64,000 nucleotides of DNA from Alnus glutinosa (taxonomy: Eukaryota; Streptophyta; Magnoliopsida; Fagales; Betulaceae): positions 7,867,761 through 7,931,760 of the forward strand of contig NC_084889.1 in NCBI RefSeq assembly GCF_958979055.1. Direction: 5' to 3'. Below the pieces are notes generated by a model. It searched no databases. It had not been told where the DNA came from and was given only the letters and a program-made list of their open reading frames with translations. A program made the position numbers and the translations under genes. Within the stretch, counting starts at the first letter, position 1, and every line of letters begins with the position of its first letter. Below are positions 1-9,683 of this stretch, piece by piece.

Positions 1-249
1 TTTTTGAGCATATGAGAAACATATAATTGTTTTTATTAATGTTATGAAAAATATAAGTGATAAACATATACTATTAAATATATATAATTCTCATGTAGAA
101 CAGTGTTATAAAGTCTGAATTGAAAAAAATTTCCAGCCATCAATTTACAAAAAGTTTATGGACACGTGCATGTGTATGTGCATACGCGGTCGAAGAGTTG
201 AACGGAGGAAATTGGTTGTGTGGCCAATAATTTGTGTTTTCAACGTTCA

Positions 250-431
250 AAAAATCAGAGTTTTGAGTTCTGCAACGTAAGACGCAGGTTCTGTCATCTC
301 TGTGGCTTTTTTCAACATCCAAAAAATCAGAGTTTTGAGTTTTGGTCGTTGCAGAAACAGAGTTTTGAGTTTTGGTCGTTACAGAAACAGAGTTTTGAGT
401 TTTGGTAGTTGCAGAAACAGAGTTTTGAGTG
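250..431 (+). repeat. 30-bp tandem repeat upstream of receptor kinase gene
   Basis: A 30-bp unit containing CAGAGTTTTGAGTTTTGG recurs with exact 30-bp spacing (core AGTTTTGAGT at 331, 361, 391 and 421), with a more diverged copy near 259. The last unit is partial. The array ends about 220 bp before the start codon at 651, so it lies in the probable promoter region. The reading frames through it are by-products of the repeat, not genes. Confidence 0.85.
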
Positions 432-650
432 GTCAATATTCGTTGGTATGCATATTCGAAGGTCATTGGCTCAGGGAAACAAAGGTCAACAGATTTTGGT
501 ATCTCCAAAAACTCTCTGGTCTTTCCTCCATTATTCCCTTCCTCTGATGATCGGATCCCTATCCTTTTAAGCCCACCTCTGTCTCTCACGAATTCGTAGA
601 CATACACAGAAACAGAGAGAACCCCAAAAACAGAGAAGGAAAAAAGAAAG

Positions 651-2990
651 ATGACAACCCAAATCCAAACCCTACTACTCTCCATCCTCCTCCTTCCCAC
701 TATTTCCTCATCAATGAGCATAATATCGCCAGGATCAACCCTTTACGCCTCCAACACAAACCAAACCTGGTCCTCCCCAAACAACACATTTTCACTCGGC
801 TTCATCCCACTCAACCCCCCCACCTCTCCGCCGACCTTCCTAGCTGCCATTGTCTTCTCTGGAGGTATACCCATCTGGTCCGCGGGCACCATCCCCGTCG
901 ACTCTGCTGCCTACCTCCAACTCCATCCCACTGAAGGCAACCTCCGCCTCGTCAACGGCTCTGGCCATACCGTCTGGAACTCCTCCACCACCAACCTTGG
1001 TGTCTCCTCCGCCTCCCTCGATGACTACGGTAACCTTGCCGTCATGAGAAATGGGACCTTCCCGGTCTGGTCTTCTTTCGAACACCCCATCGACACGGTC
1101 GTGCCGTGGCAGCAATTTTCAACTAGTCACGTTTTACGAAATGGGTTGTACTCGTTTCGTCTTCTTAGTGATGGTACTGTTAATCTCCAGTGGGATGACA
1201 GTACTGCGTATTGGAGTCGAGGTACTTCGAGTTCTTCGAACAACAGAACTTTAACTTCGCCGACTTTAGAATTACAGTCTACTGGTATTTTGTCGGTTTT
1301 AGATCCCACATTGACTAGCCGCGGGGCTATCATCGCTTATAGTAACGATTATAATCAAGGAAGTGATATTTTAAGGTTTTTGAGGTTAGATGGCGATGGG
1401 AATTTGAGAATGTATGGCTCTGCTAGGGGGAGTGGGGTTCAAACTGTGATATGGGTAGCTGTTGAGGATCAATGCAGAGTCTTTGGGTACTGTGGGAACA
1501 TGGGAATCTGTAGTTATAGCGGTAAGAATCCCATTTGTAGGTGCCCCTCTCAGAATTTCGAGCTGGTTGATCCAAAAGATAGCAGAAAAGGGTGTAAGAG
1601 AAAGGTGGAGACACAGGATTGTCCGGGGAATCTGACAATGTTGACTATGGAACATACTCTGTTCTTAACGTTTCCTCCTCAGAGTATATTTGCGGTCGAG
1701 GGTTCTGAGGTCTTTTTTGTGGCTATATCCTCGTGTAGGATGAGCTGTCTTATCAGTCCTACTTGTGATGCTTCGACTATATTGTCGGACGGGATGGGCA
1801 TGTGTTACTACAAGAAGCCGGGTTTTATCTCCGGGTACAGTAATCCGGCACTCCCTAGCACTTCATATTTCAAGGTCTGCTCACCGGCGGTTCCAAACGC
1901 ATCGCCTTCTATGCGGAGCGACGGTTGGCGGATGCATTCTTGGGCAGTAGCTTTGGTGGTTATCGGGACCGTCTTGGGTTTGATTGCCTTGGAGGTTAGT
2001 TTATGGTGGTGGTGTTGTAGAAGCAGCCCCAAATTCGGAGGATTGTCAGCCAAATATGCTCTTCTTGAATATGCTTCTTGTGCTCCAGTCCAGTTCTCGT
2101 ATAAGGAGCTCCGGCACCTAACCAAAGGGTTCGAGGAGAAGCTTGGAACCGGAGGAATTGGAGCTGTGTACAGAGGGATTCTCGCTGACAAAACAGTCGT
2201 TGCAGTGAAGCGACTCAACGGAATCGAGGAGGGAGAGAGGCAGTTCAGAATGGCTGTTTCGACTATAAGTTGCACCCACCATTTGAATTTGGTGAGATTG
2301 ATTGGTTTTTGCTGTGAAAGGAGCCACAGGCTTTTAGTATATGAGTTCATGCAAAACAGGTCCCTTGATAATTGTCTCTTCCAAACAGATCATCCGGGAA
2401 GATTGTTGAATTGGGAGAGCCGGTTTAAGATTGCTCTTGGCACTGCGAGGGGCATCACTTACCTTCACGATGAGTGCCCTGACTGCATTGTCCATTGTGA
2501 CATAAAACCAGAAAACATTCTCTTGGATGAGAATTTTTCTGCTAAAGTATCGGATTTTGGCCTTGCAAAGCTGAAAACTTTAAAGGATCGTACTGATTAT
2601 TTGGCGCCAGAATGGCTGCAGGAAAATCTTCCAATGACTTCGAAATCCGATGTTTACAGTTATGGTATGGTTTTGTTGGAGATAGTGAGTGGGAAAAGAC
2701 ACATGGAAGTATCTGCAGAAACGAACTGGAAAATGTTGTCCGGGTGGGCGTATGAAGAATTTGAGAAGGGTAATGTGATGGGAATTGTCGACAGAAGGCT
2801 GGCTCAGACTCAGGCTCAGCAAGGGGTGGATGTGGAGCAAGTAATGAGAGCAATTCAAGTAAGCTTTTGGTGCATCCAGGAGCCACCGTCGCAGAGGCCA
2901 AGGATGGGAGAAGTGGTACGCATGCTGGAAGGCATCACAGAGATTCATAGGCCGCCTCACCCAAAGGGAAGGCCCTCAACGCTCTGCTAG
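651..2990 (+). CDS. G-type lectin S-receptor-like Ser/Thr kinase, probable pseudokinase paralogue
   Basis: Single-exon gene, 779 aa. Seen in order: hydrophobic signal peptide (about 1-21), bulb-type mannose-binding lectin region, a Cys-rich EGF/PAN-like region (about 270-410, with CRVFGYCGNMGIC), one membrane span (about 431-455, followed by WWWCC) and a cytoplasmic kinase domain from about 495. Family members are plasma-membrane receptors with extracellular lectin domains. The VAVK lysine (K520), HCDIKPEN (D617) and DFG (D635) are present. The glycine-rich loop reads GTGGIG (I503 for the usual F), the alpha-C glutamate is replaced by A535 within FRMAVST, and the activation loop between DFG and APE is 11 residues shorter than in the paralogue at 7143-9683 (RTD in place of 14 residues). 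The protein stops soon after the kinase domain and lacks the roughly 57-residue tail. The frame is fully open, so it may be expressed, but phosphotransfer is doubtful (inference). The start is the first ATG before the signal peptide and matches the paralogue. Confidence 0.9.
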   Translation: MTTQIQTLLLSILLLPTISSSMSIISPGSTLYASNTNQTWSSPNNTFSLGFIPLNPPTSPPTFLAAIVFSGGIPIWSAGTIPVDSAAYLQLHPTEGNLRLVNGSGHTVWNSSTTNLGVSSASLDDYGNLAVMRNGTFPVWSSFEHPIDTVVPWQQFSTSHVLRNGLYSFRLLSDGTVNLQWDDSTAYWSRGTSSSSNNRTLTSPTLELQSTGILSVLDPTLTSRGAIIAYSNDYNQGSDILRFLRLDGDGNLRMYGSARGSGVQTVIWVAVEDQCRVFGYCGNMGICSYSGKNPICRCPSQNFELVDPKDSRKGCKRKVETQDCPGNLTMLTMEHTLFLTFPPQSIFAVEGSEVFFVAISSCRMSCLISPTCDASTILSDGMGMCYYKKPGFISGYSNPALPSTSYFKVCSPAVPNASPSMRSDGWRMHSWAVALVVIGTVLGLIALEVSLWWWCCRSSPKFGGLSAKYALLEYASCAPVQFSYKELRHLTKGFEEKLGTGGIGAVYRGILADKTVVAVKRLNGIEEGERQFRMAVSTISCTHHLNLVRLIGFCCERSHRLLVYEFMQNRSLDNCLFQTDHPGRLLNWESRFKIALGTARGITYLHDECPDCIVHCDIKPENILLDENFSAKVSDFGLAKLKTLKDRTDYLAPEWLQENLPMTSKSDVYSYGMVLLEIVSGKRHMEVSAETNWKMLSGWAYEEFEKGNVMGIVDRRLAQTQAQQGVDVEQVMRAIQVSFWCIQEPPSQRPRMGEVVRMLEGITEIHRPPHPKGRPSTLC

Positions 2991-3534
2991 TGTAACCATC
3001 GTAACTGTGAGCATTGAAGAGTTTGTCTGTGTGTGAATATGCTTCTTCCCATGGTTACTGTATTTATAGAAAATGTACAGTTGGATTTACAGTGTATTCT
3101 AAACTCAGAATACAAACTACAATGTCTTATCTTCGGCTAACGTGTTGTTATCTTTATCTTGTGCTTGAATGGATATCTTGTTATCTTTATCTTCTCCCTT
3201 TGAATTCTTTGGGTGTTTTAATCTGGTAGAAAACAGTAGAATAATAAATAACACAATCACACCAGACATCAAGATTTACATTGTTCCGCTAACGAGCCTA
3301 CATCTGCATGCGAAGGCAATTAGGAGAAAATTCACTATTAAAATGATGGAGTAGAAAGAGTAGAACGTACTAAAATTATATAGGAAGTGTCATATAAACC
3401 TTGCTATTATATATACCCATCTTTCTAGTGATGTCTAGACCAATACAAAAGTTATAACAATAAGATTGATTAAAAGGGGAGGAAATTATATTTGGAATGT
3501 TATTTTAGTTTGCACAGAAATTTCTTATAAATCG
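2991..3534. other. 3' flank of the first receptor kinase, no gene seen
   Basis: This stretch probably holds the 3' UTR and then AT-rich intergenic DNA. Short open frames here show no recognisable protein and no splice-consistent structure. Confidence 0.5.
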
Positions 3535-3728
3535 GTTTGTAAGAAATTTCTTACAACCTACATATAAAAGTGACATGTGTCCTTTGGTATATGAGAAGCA
3601 CATGTTATTTTAATAGCACGTGCTTTTCACGTGCTTTTTTAATAGCATTAATAAAAAATATGTGCTTCTCACATGCTTAAAAGGACACGTCACTTTTATA
3701 TGTAGTTGTAAAAAAAGTTCTTACAAAC
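3535..3728. mobile_element. Foldback MITE-like element (copy 1)
   Basis: Left arm from GTTTGTAAGAA through CATATAAAAGTGACATG and GAGAAGCACATG is the imperfect reverse complement of the right arm ending at TTACAAAC. The centre is an inverted AGCACGTGCTTTTCACGTGC. Almost the whole element folds into one hairpin. A relative lies at 13871-14063. No clear target-site duplication was found, so the superfamily is unassigned. Confidence 0.7.
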
Positions 3729-3860
3729 TTTCTATCCTTTTAGTTTGATTTGATTTTAAGATTCGAGTATATACTCTCTTTTTTTCTTTTTCTTTTTTCT
3801 TTTTTTTTTTTTGTATTTTAGTACTATTCACTTTTATGTAGAATTAATAACATTAATAAT

Positions 3861-4066
3861 CAGGGACGGAGGGAGGGGGGGCTGGCAGGGGCCATGGCCC
3901 CCCCCCAATTTTCTAAAAAAAAAAAAAATTAAGGTGGAAAAAAAGAATTTCTGAAAAAAAATTTAAAAATATAATGTAAAAAATAGGAGTTTAACCTACT
4001 GGCCCCTCCCAAAAAATATTTTTAGCCATTGGCCCCTTCCCATTAAAACTTCTGGCTCCGTCCCTG
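3861..4066. mobile_element. hAT-type MITE, 206 bp, with 8-bp target-site duplication
   Basis: Terminal inverted repeats CAGGGACGGAG and CTCCGTCCCTG bound the element. It is flanked by the 8-bp duplication TTAATAAT (3853-3860 and 4067-4074). CAGGG termini and 8-bp duplications are typical of the hAT superfamily. The interior is A-rich with GGCCCC tracts near both ends. There is no coding capacity, so it is non-autonomous. A 207-bp relative sits at 45351-45557. Confidence 0.9.
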
Positions 4067-4074
4067 TTAATAAT

Positions 4075-5737
4075 GTAAAACTATAATTACACCCCTAAAT
4101 GAAAAAAAAAAAAAAAAAAAAAAAATTACAAACAAAAAAAAAGAGCCGAGTTGGGCATATTTCTATCTTTCAAGGATGGGGATTAGCTATACTTTTGTGT
4201 CAGTGAATTGTAGCCAATATGGGCAGCTAGCGAAAGGGGACTTTGATGGGATCTATTTGCCTAATTAAGTTGGTAGATGTTGCGTTTTGAGCAGCCTGAA
4301 TGCCTGTTTGACCATATAGACCCATTGGGATCGTTTCTCATTAACTATCAGACCATTCCATCTTTCAATGTCTAGAGCAACTCAAATCTAGGATCTGCCG
4401 ATGTTTATAGGCGTGCCAGTTGCAACAACGTTTGCGTTCCCATAATTCAATGCCTAGAACTGCTAATGCAAATGATCACCCCAAGTCCAAATCCACGAGT
4501 ACCTGCAAAATAACGGTTAAGTAAACAATGCGGCTTGCCGGCCATACTGGGGGAGGACAACTGTCACAGCTGTGACATGGCCGCATTGGTGGCAGCAAGT
4601 GGGTTGTCTTTGCACCCTTACTGACCACCAAGCCCTAAGCATGAGGGAGGCATGCTATGGGCTGAAATTGGAAGCTTGGCAAAATCGGTTGGTGTTGGCC
4701 CAAGCACTGTCAAGGTGCTTGGCCTAGCAGGCTTGTTGCTGTATAGGCTGTGGTGCAGTCTAGACTCTGGCTCTTTTGCTGATGGATGACCCTTTTGGTT
4801 GCTGCAGGCAGTGGCCACATGGTGGCACTGCCCTGCCCTTGCCTGGGCACAAATGATGAGCTGCAGTGGGCGAATTCAAACTGGATATGGCCCCTGACAC
4901 TGGTTGGGCGAATTCAAACTGGATGTGGCCCCTGGCAGTGACCCTGATACTGGTTGGGCGAAGTTGAACAGGTTGTGGCTTCTGACAGTAGCCCAGTCGC
5001 TGGTTGGGCGAATTCATGGGGGTTTGGCTCTAATGATGGGTTGTTGGCAGTGCATGTCAGAAGGCTGGGAGGAGGGCAGAGGAAGCTGTTGGTGCAGTTT
5101 AAATATGACAACTACTGCAAACACGTGGCATGGCTGCTGAGGCTGATTACTTGTGGGCAGTGAGATGTTGCAAGTGGTTTGATGCTACAACAAGGTGTGG
5201 GCGCATGCCAGGTGGCTGCCCCACACTGCCAAGCCTGAAGACTAGTTGCTGGGCTATTTAAGAAGTGTTGGGAGCTCCTGAGTAGCCAGAGAAGAGGGAG
5301 CGAACTTAGTTTTGTGTGAGCTGCTACTGAGAGAAACACTGAGTGTTGTGTGAGTATTCTGATAGTTCTATTTGTAAGCCTTATTAGCTGTGTGAGACTT
5401 GGGTGCCATTGTGTTGTGAGGGCCCTTGTCATTCCTTGTATATTTGTTGAGTTGAATTGTAAAGGTTGGGAGGTGTTGCTCCCGTAAAAGGTTGTGTGTT
5501 GTGCTGTGATTGTTGCTAACTAACCTCGGTAAGGTATTGATGGGCTGCTTAGACACTGCTGTGTGCTTTGTCTAAGGCCATCACGGGGCTGAAGCTAGGC
5601 TCGCTGTCAAGTGATAAATTACAACAACTCTGATGCTTGTTCTTTTTTTTCTTTTTTTTTCAAAGATAAATAAGCGTACCAGAAGTTCGAGAGAATCGTG
5701 AGTGTATACCTCCTTCTCGTTTGGATTGGTTTCCTTA
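4075..5737. other. Unclassified GC-richer repeat-like region, possible solo LTR
   Basis: No gene recognised. About 4540-5640 is clearly less AT-rich than its surroundings. Within it, 4866-5030 holds imperfect tandem units of about 40-50 bp built on CTGGTTGGGCGAATTCAAAC (four copies, increasingly diverged). From about 5240 a CTATTTAAG TATA-like site is followed by a TG-rich stretch resembling an LTR R/U5 region. No second copy exists in the window, so the LTR idea is untested. Short frames here look like chance. Confidence 0.4.
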
Positions 5738-6127
5738 GAGCATTCCTAGCAGCTTCCCTTCCCTTCCCTTCCCCTTCATTATTCCTAAATGTAGGGAATA
5801 AAACTACTTTTTACTTTCCTATCAAAAAACACCCTACAGCAGCTTCCCTTCATTTTTTCCTATATCATTAAAATATTATTTTGTTACTTTTACTTTAATT
5901 AAAAGTAAGAAAAGAAAGAGATAAAGTAAGAGAGAGATTATATTTTTAGAATAAACAATTGAATGTGAGGTGAACAGTGCTTCCCAATGCATTGGGAAGC
6001 ACTGTTTACTTCCTAGGGAACAGATAATTGTAGGGAAGCTGCTGTGGGATGATTTTTTTGACTTTCTTGAAATTTTTCCTAAAATTTAGGGAACAGATCC
6101 CTTGTAGGGAAGCTGCTAGTAATGCTC
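5738..6127. mobile_element. PIF/Harbinger (Tourist-like) MITE, 390 bp
   Basis: Terminal inverted repeats of 21 bp match at 20 positions (GAGCATTCCTAGCAGCTTCC at the left end), flanked by TTA duplications at 5735-5737 and 6128-6130. TTA is the usual PIF/Harbinger target. A second inverted pair (AGCAGCTTCCC near 5838, GGGAAGCTGCTG near 6035) lies inside, and the exact centre 5973-6006 is a perfect 34-bp palindrome. No coding capacity. Confidence 0.88.
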
Positions 6128-6465
6128 TTATGTCAATGTCAATGATTTCTAGATCTCTTCATTCTATATGGGGCTTTGCCAGGTGTCCCCCTCCCATTGG
6201 CTAACATTTTGATTGGGTGTGATAATTTGTACTATTTGATAACTAATTCTCACGAATCACATCTCACATCAGGTGTCATCTTTAGGCACGATATAATTCT
6301 GGCAAGGTAATAGCGCCCAATTAAATGTCATCTGTTACTGTTACATAAAGGTAACTCGTTGTGCTTTTTTTTTTTTTTTTAGTGTGTAGTTGTCTAATAA
6401 TTTGCCGAGAATAAGAAGAATGGTTGAAATGGCATAATGTCGCATGATTTCTTATAGCGTTCTTA
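6128..6465. other. Spacer between two MITEs, no gene seen
   Basis: AT-rich intergenic DNA with a T-run near 6367. No open frame, RNA gene or repeat could be supported. Confidence 0.5.
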
Positions 6466-6752
6466 GGGTGCGTTTGGGATTGCGATTTCGTAGACAATAA
6501 GTGCGATTTTAAACTAAATCGCAGAACATTGATCGTTTGGGAACTGCGTCTTTAAAAATTGCGATTTGAAAACGCATAAAATTTGCTTTTTCAAATCGCA
6601 GATAAGATGGTACTTTTTTAAAAACGCAAAATTTTAAAGGTAAATTCGCGATTTTAAAGTCTAAACTGCGATTTTGTCAAACGCTTAACTGCGTTTTTAA
6701 AAATCACTTTTTCCAAATCACACTTTTTGAAATCACAAACCCAAACGAACCC
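6466..6752. mobile_element. TIR MITE, 287 bp, TTA target-site duplication
   Basis: Ends read GGGTGCGTTTGGG and CCCAAACGAACCC (inverted, one mismatch), flanked by TTA at 6463-6465 and 6753-6755, consistent with PIF/Harbinger. The interior repeats GCGATTT and AAATCGC motifs in both orientations, so the element folds back on itself. It ends about 390 bp before the start of the second receptor kinase gene. Confidence 0.75.
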
Positions 6753-7077
6753 TTACTCAAACCCATTGTATGTCGGGTCGGGCTGGGCCGGGCCGTGGAA
6801 CCGGCTCGCCGGCCTAGAGGGTTAGAGACGGTAATACCAGGAACCATTCACAAAAATCAAATGCTGAAACTTTTGGTCACAAGTAAGAATTCAAAATGTT
6901 TACTATTCCTCCAATGAGGAGCAATTGAAAAATGAGTGAGTGAAACGTGGGCGACCTGCACAACTCCACCAGGTAGCCGCCAGCAAACAGAAAAAGTCTC
7001 AACCTCCACATTTCAAAGTCAAAGTCTTCCCTCCCCTTTCCCTTCCCCAACCTTTGAAACCCTCTTGTTCTGTGTTC

Positions 7078-7086
7078 TCTATATAT
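7078..7086 (+). promoter_or_regulatory. Candidate TATA box of second receptor kinase gene
   Basis: TCTATATATC lies about 57 bp before the ATG at 7143, a reasonable place for a TATA box with a short 5' leader of about 25-30 nt. This rests on sequence and position only. Confidence 0.45.
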
Positions 7087-7142
7087 CTCCACAACGCAGC
7101 CACACCCATCAATCCGCAGATTATACCCAGAAAAGGAAAGAA

Positions 7143-9683
7143 ATGACCTTCCAAATCCAACCCAGATTACTCTTCCTTGTTGTTTTTCTGTTAGTGGCAC
7201 CAAAAGCATCAGAAGCAGCAGGCATATACACGCCAGGCTTAACCCTCTCCGTCTCCAACGCGAACGATGTGTGGTCCTCCCCAGGCTCCACCTTCTTCCT
7301 AGGCTTCCGCCCCATCTCCACCGACCTCCCCAACTCCTTCATCGCCTCCATCTACTACTCCGGCGGCGTCCCCATCTGGACAGCAGGCTCCACCCCAGTG
7401 GACTCCTTGGCCTCCCTCCAGTTCCTCTCCTCCGGCGCCCTCCGTCTCCTCAACGGCTCCGGCCATACCGTTTGGGACTCCGGCACTGCTGACAAAGGCG
7501 TCTCCTCCGCCTCCCTCGATGACTCCGGCAACCTCTCCCTCTTCCGAAACGACACCGTCGTCTGGTCCTCCTTCGACAACCCCACTGACACGGTCGTGCC
7601 GTCCCAGAACTTCACCACCAGTAAGGTTCTGCGATCTGGGTTGTACTCCTTTCATCTTATTAATTCTGGGAATCTCACGCTTCGTTGGAACGATAGTATT
7701 GTATATTTCACTAGGGGTTTGAATTCCTCGTTTAATGTCAATTTGACTTCCCCGAGTCTGGGAATACAGAACATTGGGATTCTGTCGATTTTCGATCCCA
7801 CTTTGCCTAGTGGGGTTATCATGGCTTACAGCAATGATTATGCCGAGAATAGGGACACTCTGAGATATTTGAAGCTGGATGGTGATGGGAATTTGAGGAT
7901 ATATAGCTCCGATAGTGGGAGTGGGACTCAAATAGCGAGATGGGCAGCTGTTGAGGATCAATGTCAGGTTTTTGGGTACTGTGGGAATATGGGAATTTGT
8001 AGTTTCAATGATTCGGGCCCGATTTGCGGGTGCCCATCTCAGAATTTCGAGCTAGTTGATCCAAAAGATAGTAGGCAAGGGTGTAAGAGGAAGGTGGAGA
8101 CTGTGGATTGTCCAGGGAGTCCGACTATGTTGGATATGGAAAATACACAGTTCCTAACATACCCTCCGGAGACAGATTCGCAGGTTTTCTTTGTGGGTAT
8201 ATCCGCGTGTAGGTCGAATTGTCTTGTGAGTCCTAGTTGCGATGCTTCAACTTCGTTGTCAGATGGGACGGGGTTGTGTTATATCAAGCCTCCAGGTTTT
8301 ATTAGTGGCTATCAGAGTCCGGCACTGCCGAGCAGTTCATATGTCAAGGTTTGCTCGCCAGTGGATCCAAACCCATCACCTTATGCACAGCTTACTGGGA
8401 AGGGCGGTGGTTGGAGGATGCATCCGTGGGTTGTGGCTGTTGTGGTTATAGGTACTATTTTGGGTTTGGTTGCCATGGAGGGTAGTTTGTGGTGGTGGTG
8501 TTGTAGAAACAGCCCTAAGTTCGGAGTATTGTCAGCTCACTATGCTCTTCTTGAGTATGCTTCTGGTGCTCCAGTCCAGTTCACATATAAGGAGCTCCAG
8601 CGCGCAACCAAGGGATTCAAGGAGAAGCTTGGAACTGGAGGATTTGGTGCTGTTTACAAAGGGATTCTTTCTAATAAAACGGTTGCTGCAGTGAAGCAAC
8701 TTGAGGGAATTGAACAGGGGGAAAAACAGTTTAGAATGGAGGTTGCAACTATAAGTAGCACCCATCATTTGAATTTGGTGAGATTGATTGGTTTTTGCTC
8801 CGAAGGACGCCATAGGCTTCTAGTATACGAGTTCATGAAAAATGGGTCTCTTGATAATTTCCTTTTCGTATCAGAAGGTCAGTCAGGAAAATTGTTGAAT
8901 TGGGAATACCGGTTCAACATTGCCCTTGGTACTGCAAAGGGGTTCACATACCTTCACGAGGAGTGTCGAGACTGCATTGTCCACTGTGATATAAAGCCAG
9001 AAAACATTCTCTTGGATGAGAACTATGCTGCCAAAGTCTCAGATTTTGGTCTTGCCAAGCTGATTAATCCAAAGGACCATAGATACCGAACCTTGACAAG
9101 CGTCAGAGGTACTAGAGGATATTTGGCACCAGAATGGCTGGCAAATCTTCCAATAACTTCAAAATCTGATGTTTATGGTTATGGTATGGTTCTTTTGGAG
9201 ATAGTGAGTGGGAGACGTAATTTCGAAGTTTCTGCAGAAACCCATCGGCAAAAGTTCTGTGTGTGGGCATATGAAGAGTTTGAGAAGGGTAATGTCAAGG
9301 CAATTCTTGACAAGAGGCTTGCTGACCAAGAGGTTGATATGGAGCAAGTGGTGAGGGCAGTTAAAGTCAGCTTTTGGTGCATCCAGGAGCAACCGTCACA
9401 GAGACCAATGATGAGCAAAGTGGTGCAGATGTTAGAAGGGATTACAGAGATTGAGAGGCCACCTGCCCCTAAGGCCTTGACTGAAGGGTCCATTAATGGA
9501 AGCAGCATAAATGTGACCAGCAACATTAGTGCTTTCTCCACCACTGCAGTTTCAGTCCCAGCTCCCTCTTCATCTTCATCATTCCAAACCACAGGAGTTT
9601 CACTTCATGCTTCAGGGAAGAATATAGAGAGGGCATCATCATCCCTTTTACGATCATACACAGAGGTCCATAGTGAAGTTTAA
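7143..9683 (+). CDS. G-type lectin S-receptor-like Ser/Thr protein kinase
   Basis: Single-exon gene, 846 aa. Seen in order: signal peptide (1 to about 25), bulb-type lectin domain with NGSGHTVWDSG, EGF-like CQVFGYCGNMGIC, PAN-like Cys region, a membrane span at about 428-453, and a kinase domain from about 494. Kinase residues are intact: GTGGFG loop (F501), K518 in AAVK, alpha-C E533, HCDIKPEN (D616), DFG (D634), and a full activation loop with SVRGTRGYLAPEW. HCD rather than HRD is common in this clade. A Ser/Thr-rich tail of about 60 aa follows. An upstream in-frame extension to 6936 exists, but the ATG at 7143 directly precedes the signal peptide and matches the paralogue start, so it is preferred. 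By family it is a plasma-membrane receptor kinase that may sense extracellular carbohydrate or hydrophobic ligands. Its own ligand cannot be told from sequence. It forms a tandem pair with the gene at 651-2990. Confidence 0.95.
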   Translation: MTFQIQPRLLFLVVFLLVAPKASEAAGIYTPGLTLSVSNANDVWSSPGSTFFLGFRPISTDLPNSFIASIYYSGGVPIWTAGSTPVDSLASLQFLSSGALRLLNGSGHTVWDSGTADKGVSSASLDDSGNLSLFRNDTVVWSSFDNPTDTVVPSQNFTTSKVLRSGLYSFHLINSGNLTLRWNDSIVYFTRGLNSSFNVNLTSPSLGIQNIGILSIFDPTLPSGVIMAYSNDYAENRDTLRYLKLDGDGNLRIYSSDSGSGTQIARWAAVEDQCQVFGYCGNMGICSFNDSGPICGCPSQNFELVDPKDSRQGCKRKVETVDCPGSPTMLDMENTQFLTYPPETDSQVFFVGISACRSNCLVSPSCDASTSLSDGTGLCYIKPPGFISGYQSPALPSSSYVKVCSPVDPNPSPYAQLTGKGGGWRMHPWVVAVVVIGTILGLVAMEGSLWWWCCRNSPKFGVLSAHYALLEYASGAPVQFTYKELQRATKGFKEKLGTGGFGAVYKGILSNKTVAAVKQLEGIEQGEKQFRMEVATISSTHHLNLVRLIGFCSEGRHRLLVYEFMKNGSLDNFLFVSEGQSGKLLNWEYRFNIALGTAKGFTYLHEECRDCIVHCDIKPENILLDENYAAKVSDFGLAKLINPKDHRYRTLTSVRGTRGYLAPEWLANLPITSKSDVYGYGMVLLEIVSGRRNFEVSAETHRQKFCVWAYEEFEKGNVKAILDKRLADQEVDMEQVVRAVKVSFWCIQEQPSQRPMMSKVVQMLEGITEIERPPAPKALTEGSINGSSINVTSNISAFSTTAVSVPAPSSSSSFQTTGVSLHASGKNIERASSSLLRSYTEVHSEV

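Noticed and set aside
140..721. 193-aa minus-strand open frame upstream of the first receptor kinase
   Set aside because: Its middle is just the translated 30-bp tandem repeat, and it overlaps the start of a well-supported gene.
6936..7142. 69-residue N-terminal extension of the second receptor kinase
   Set aside because: The extension is not signal-peptide-like and covers the probable TATA box; the internal ATG at 7143 matches the paralogue's start.
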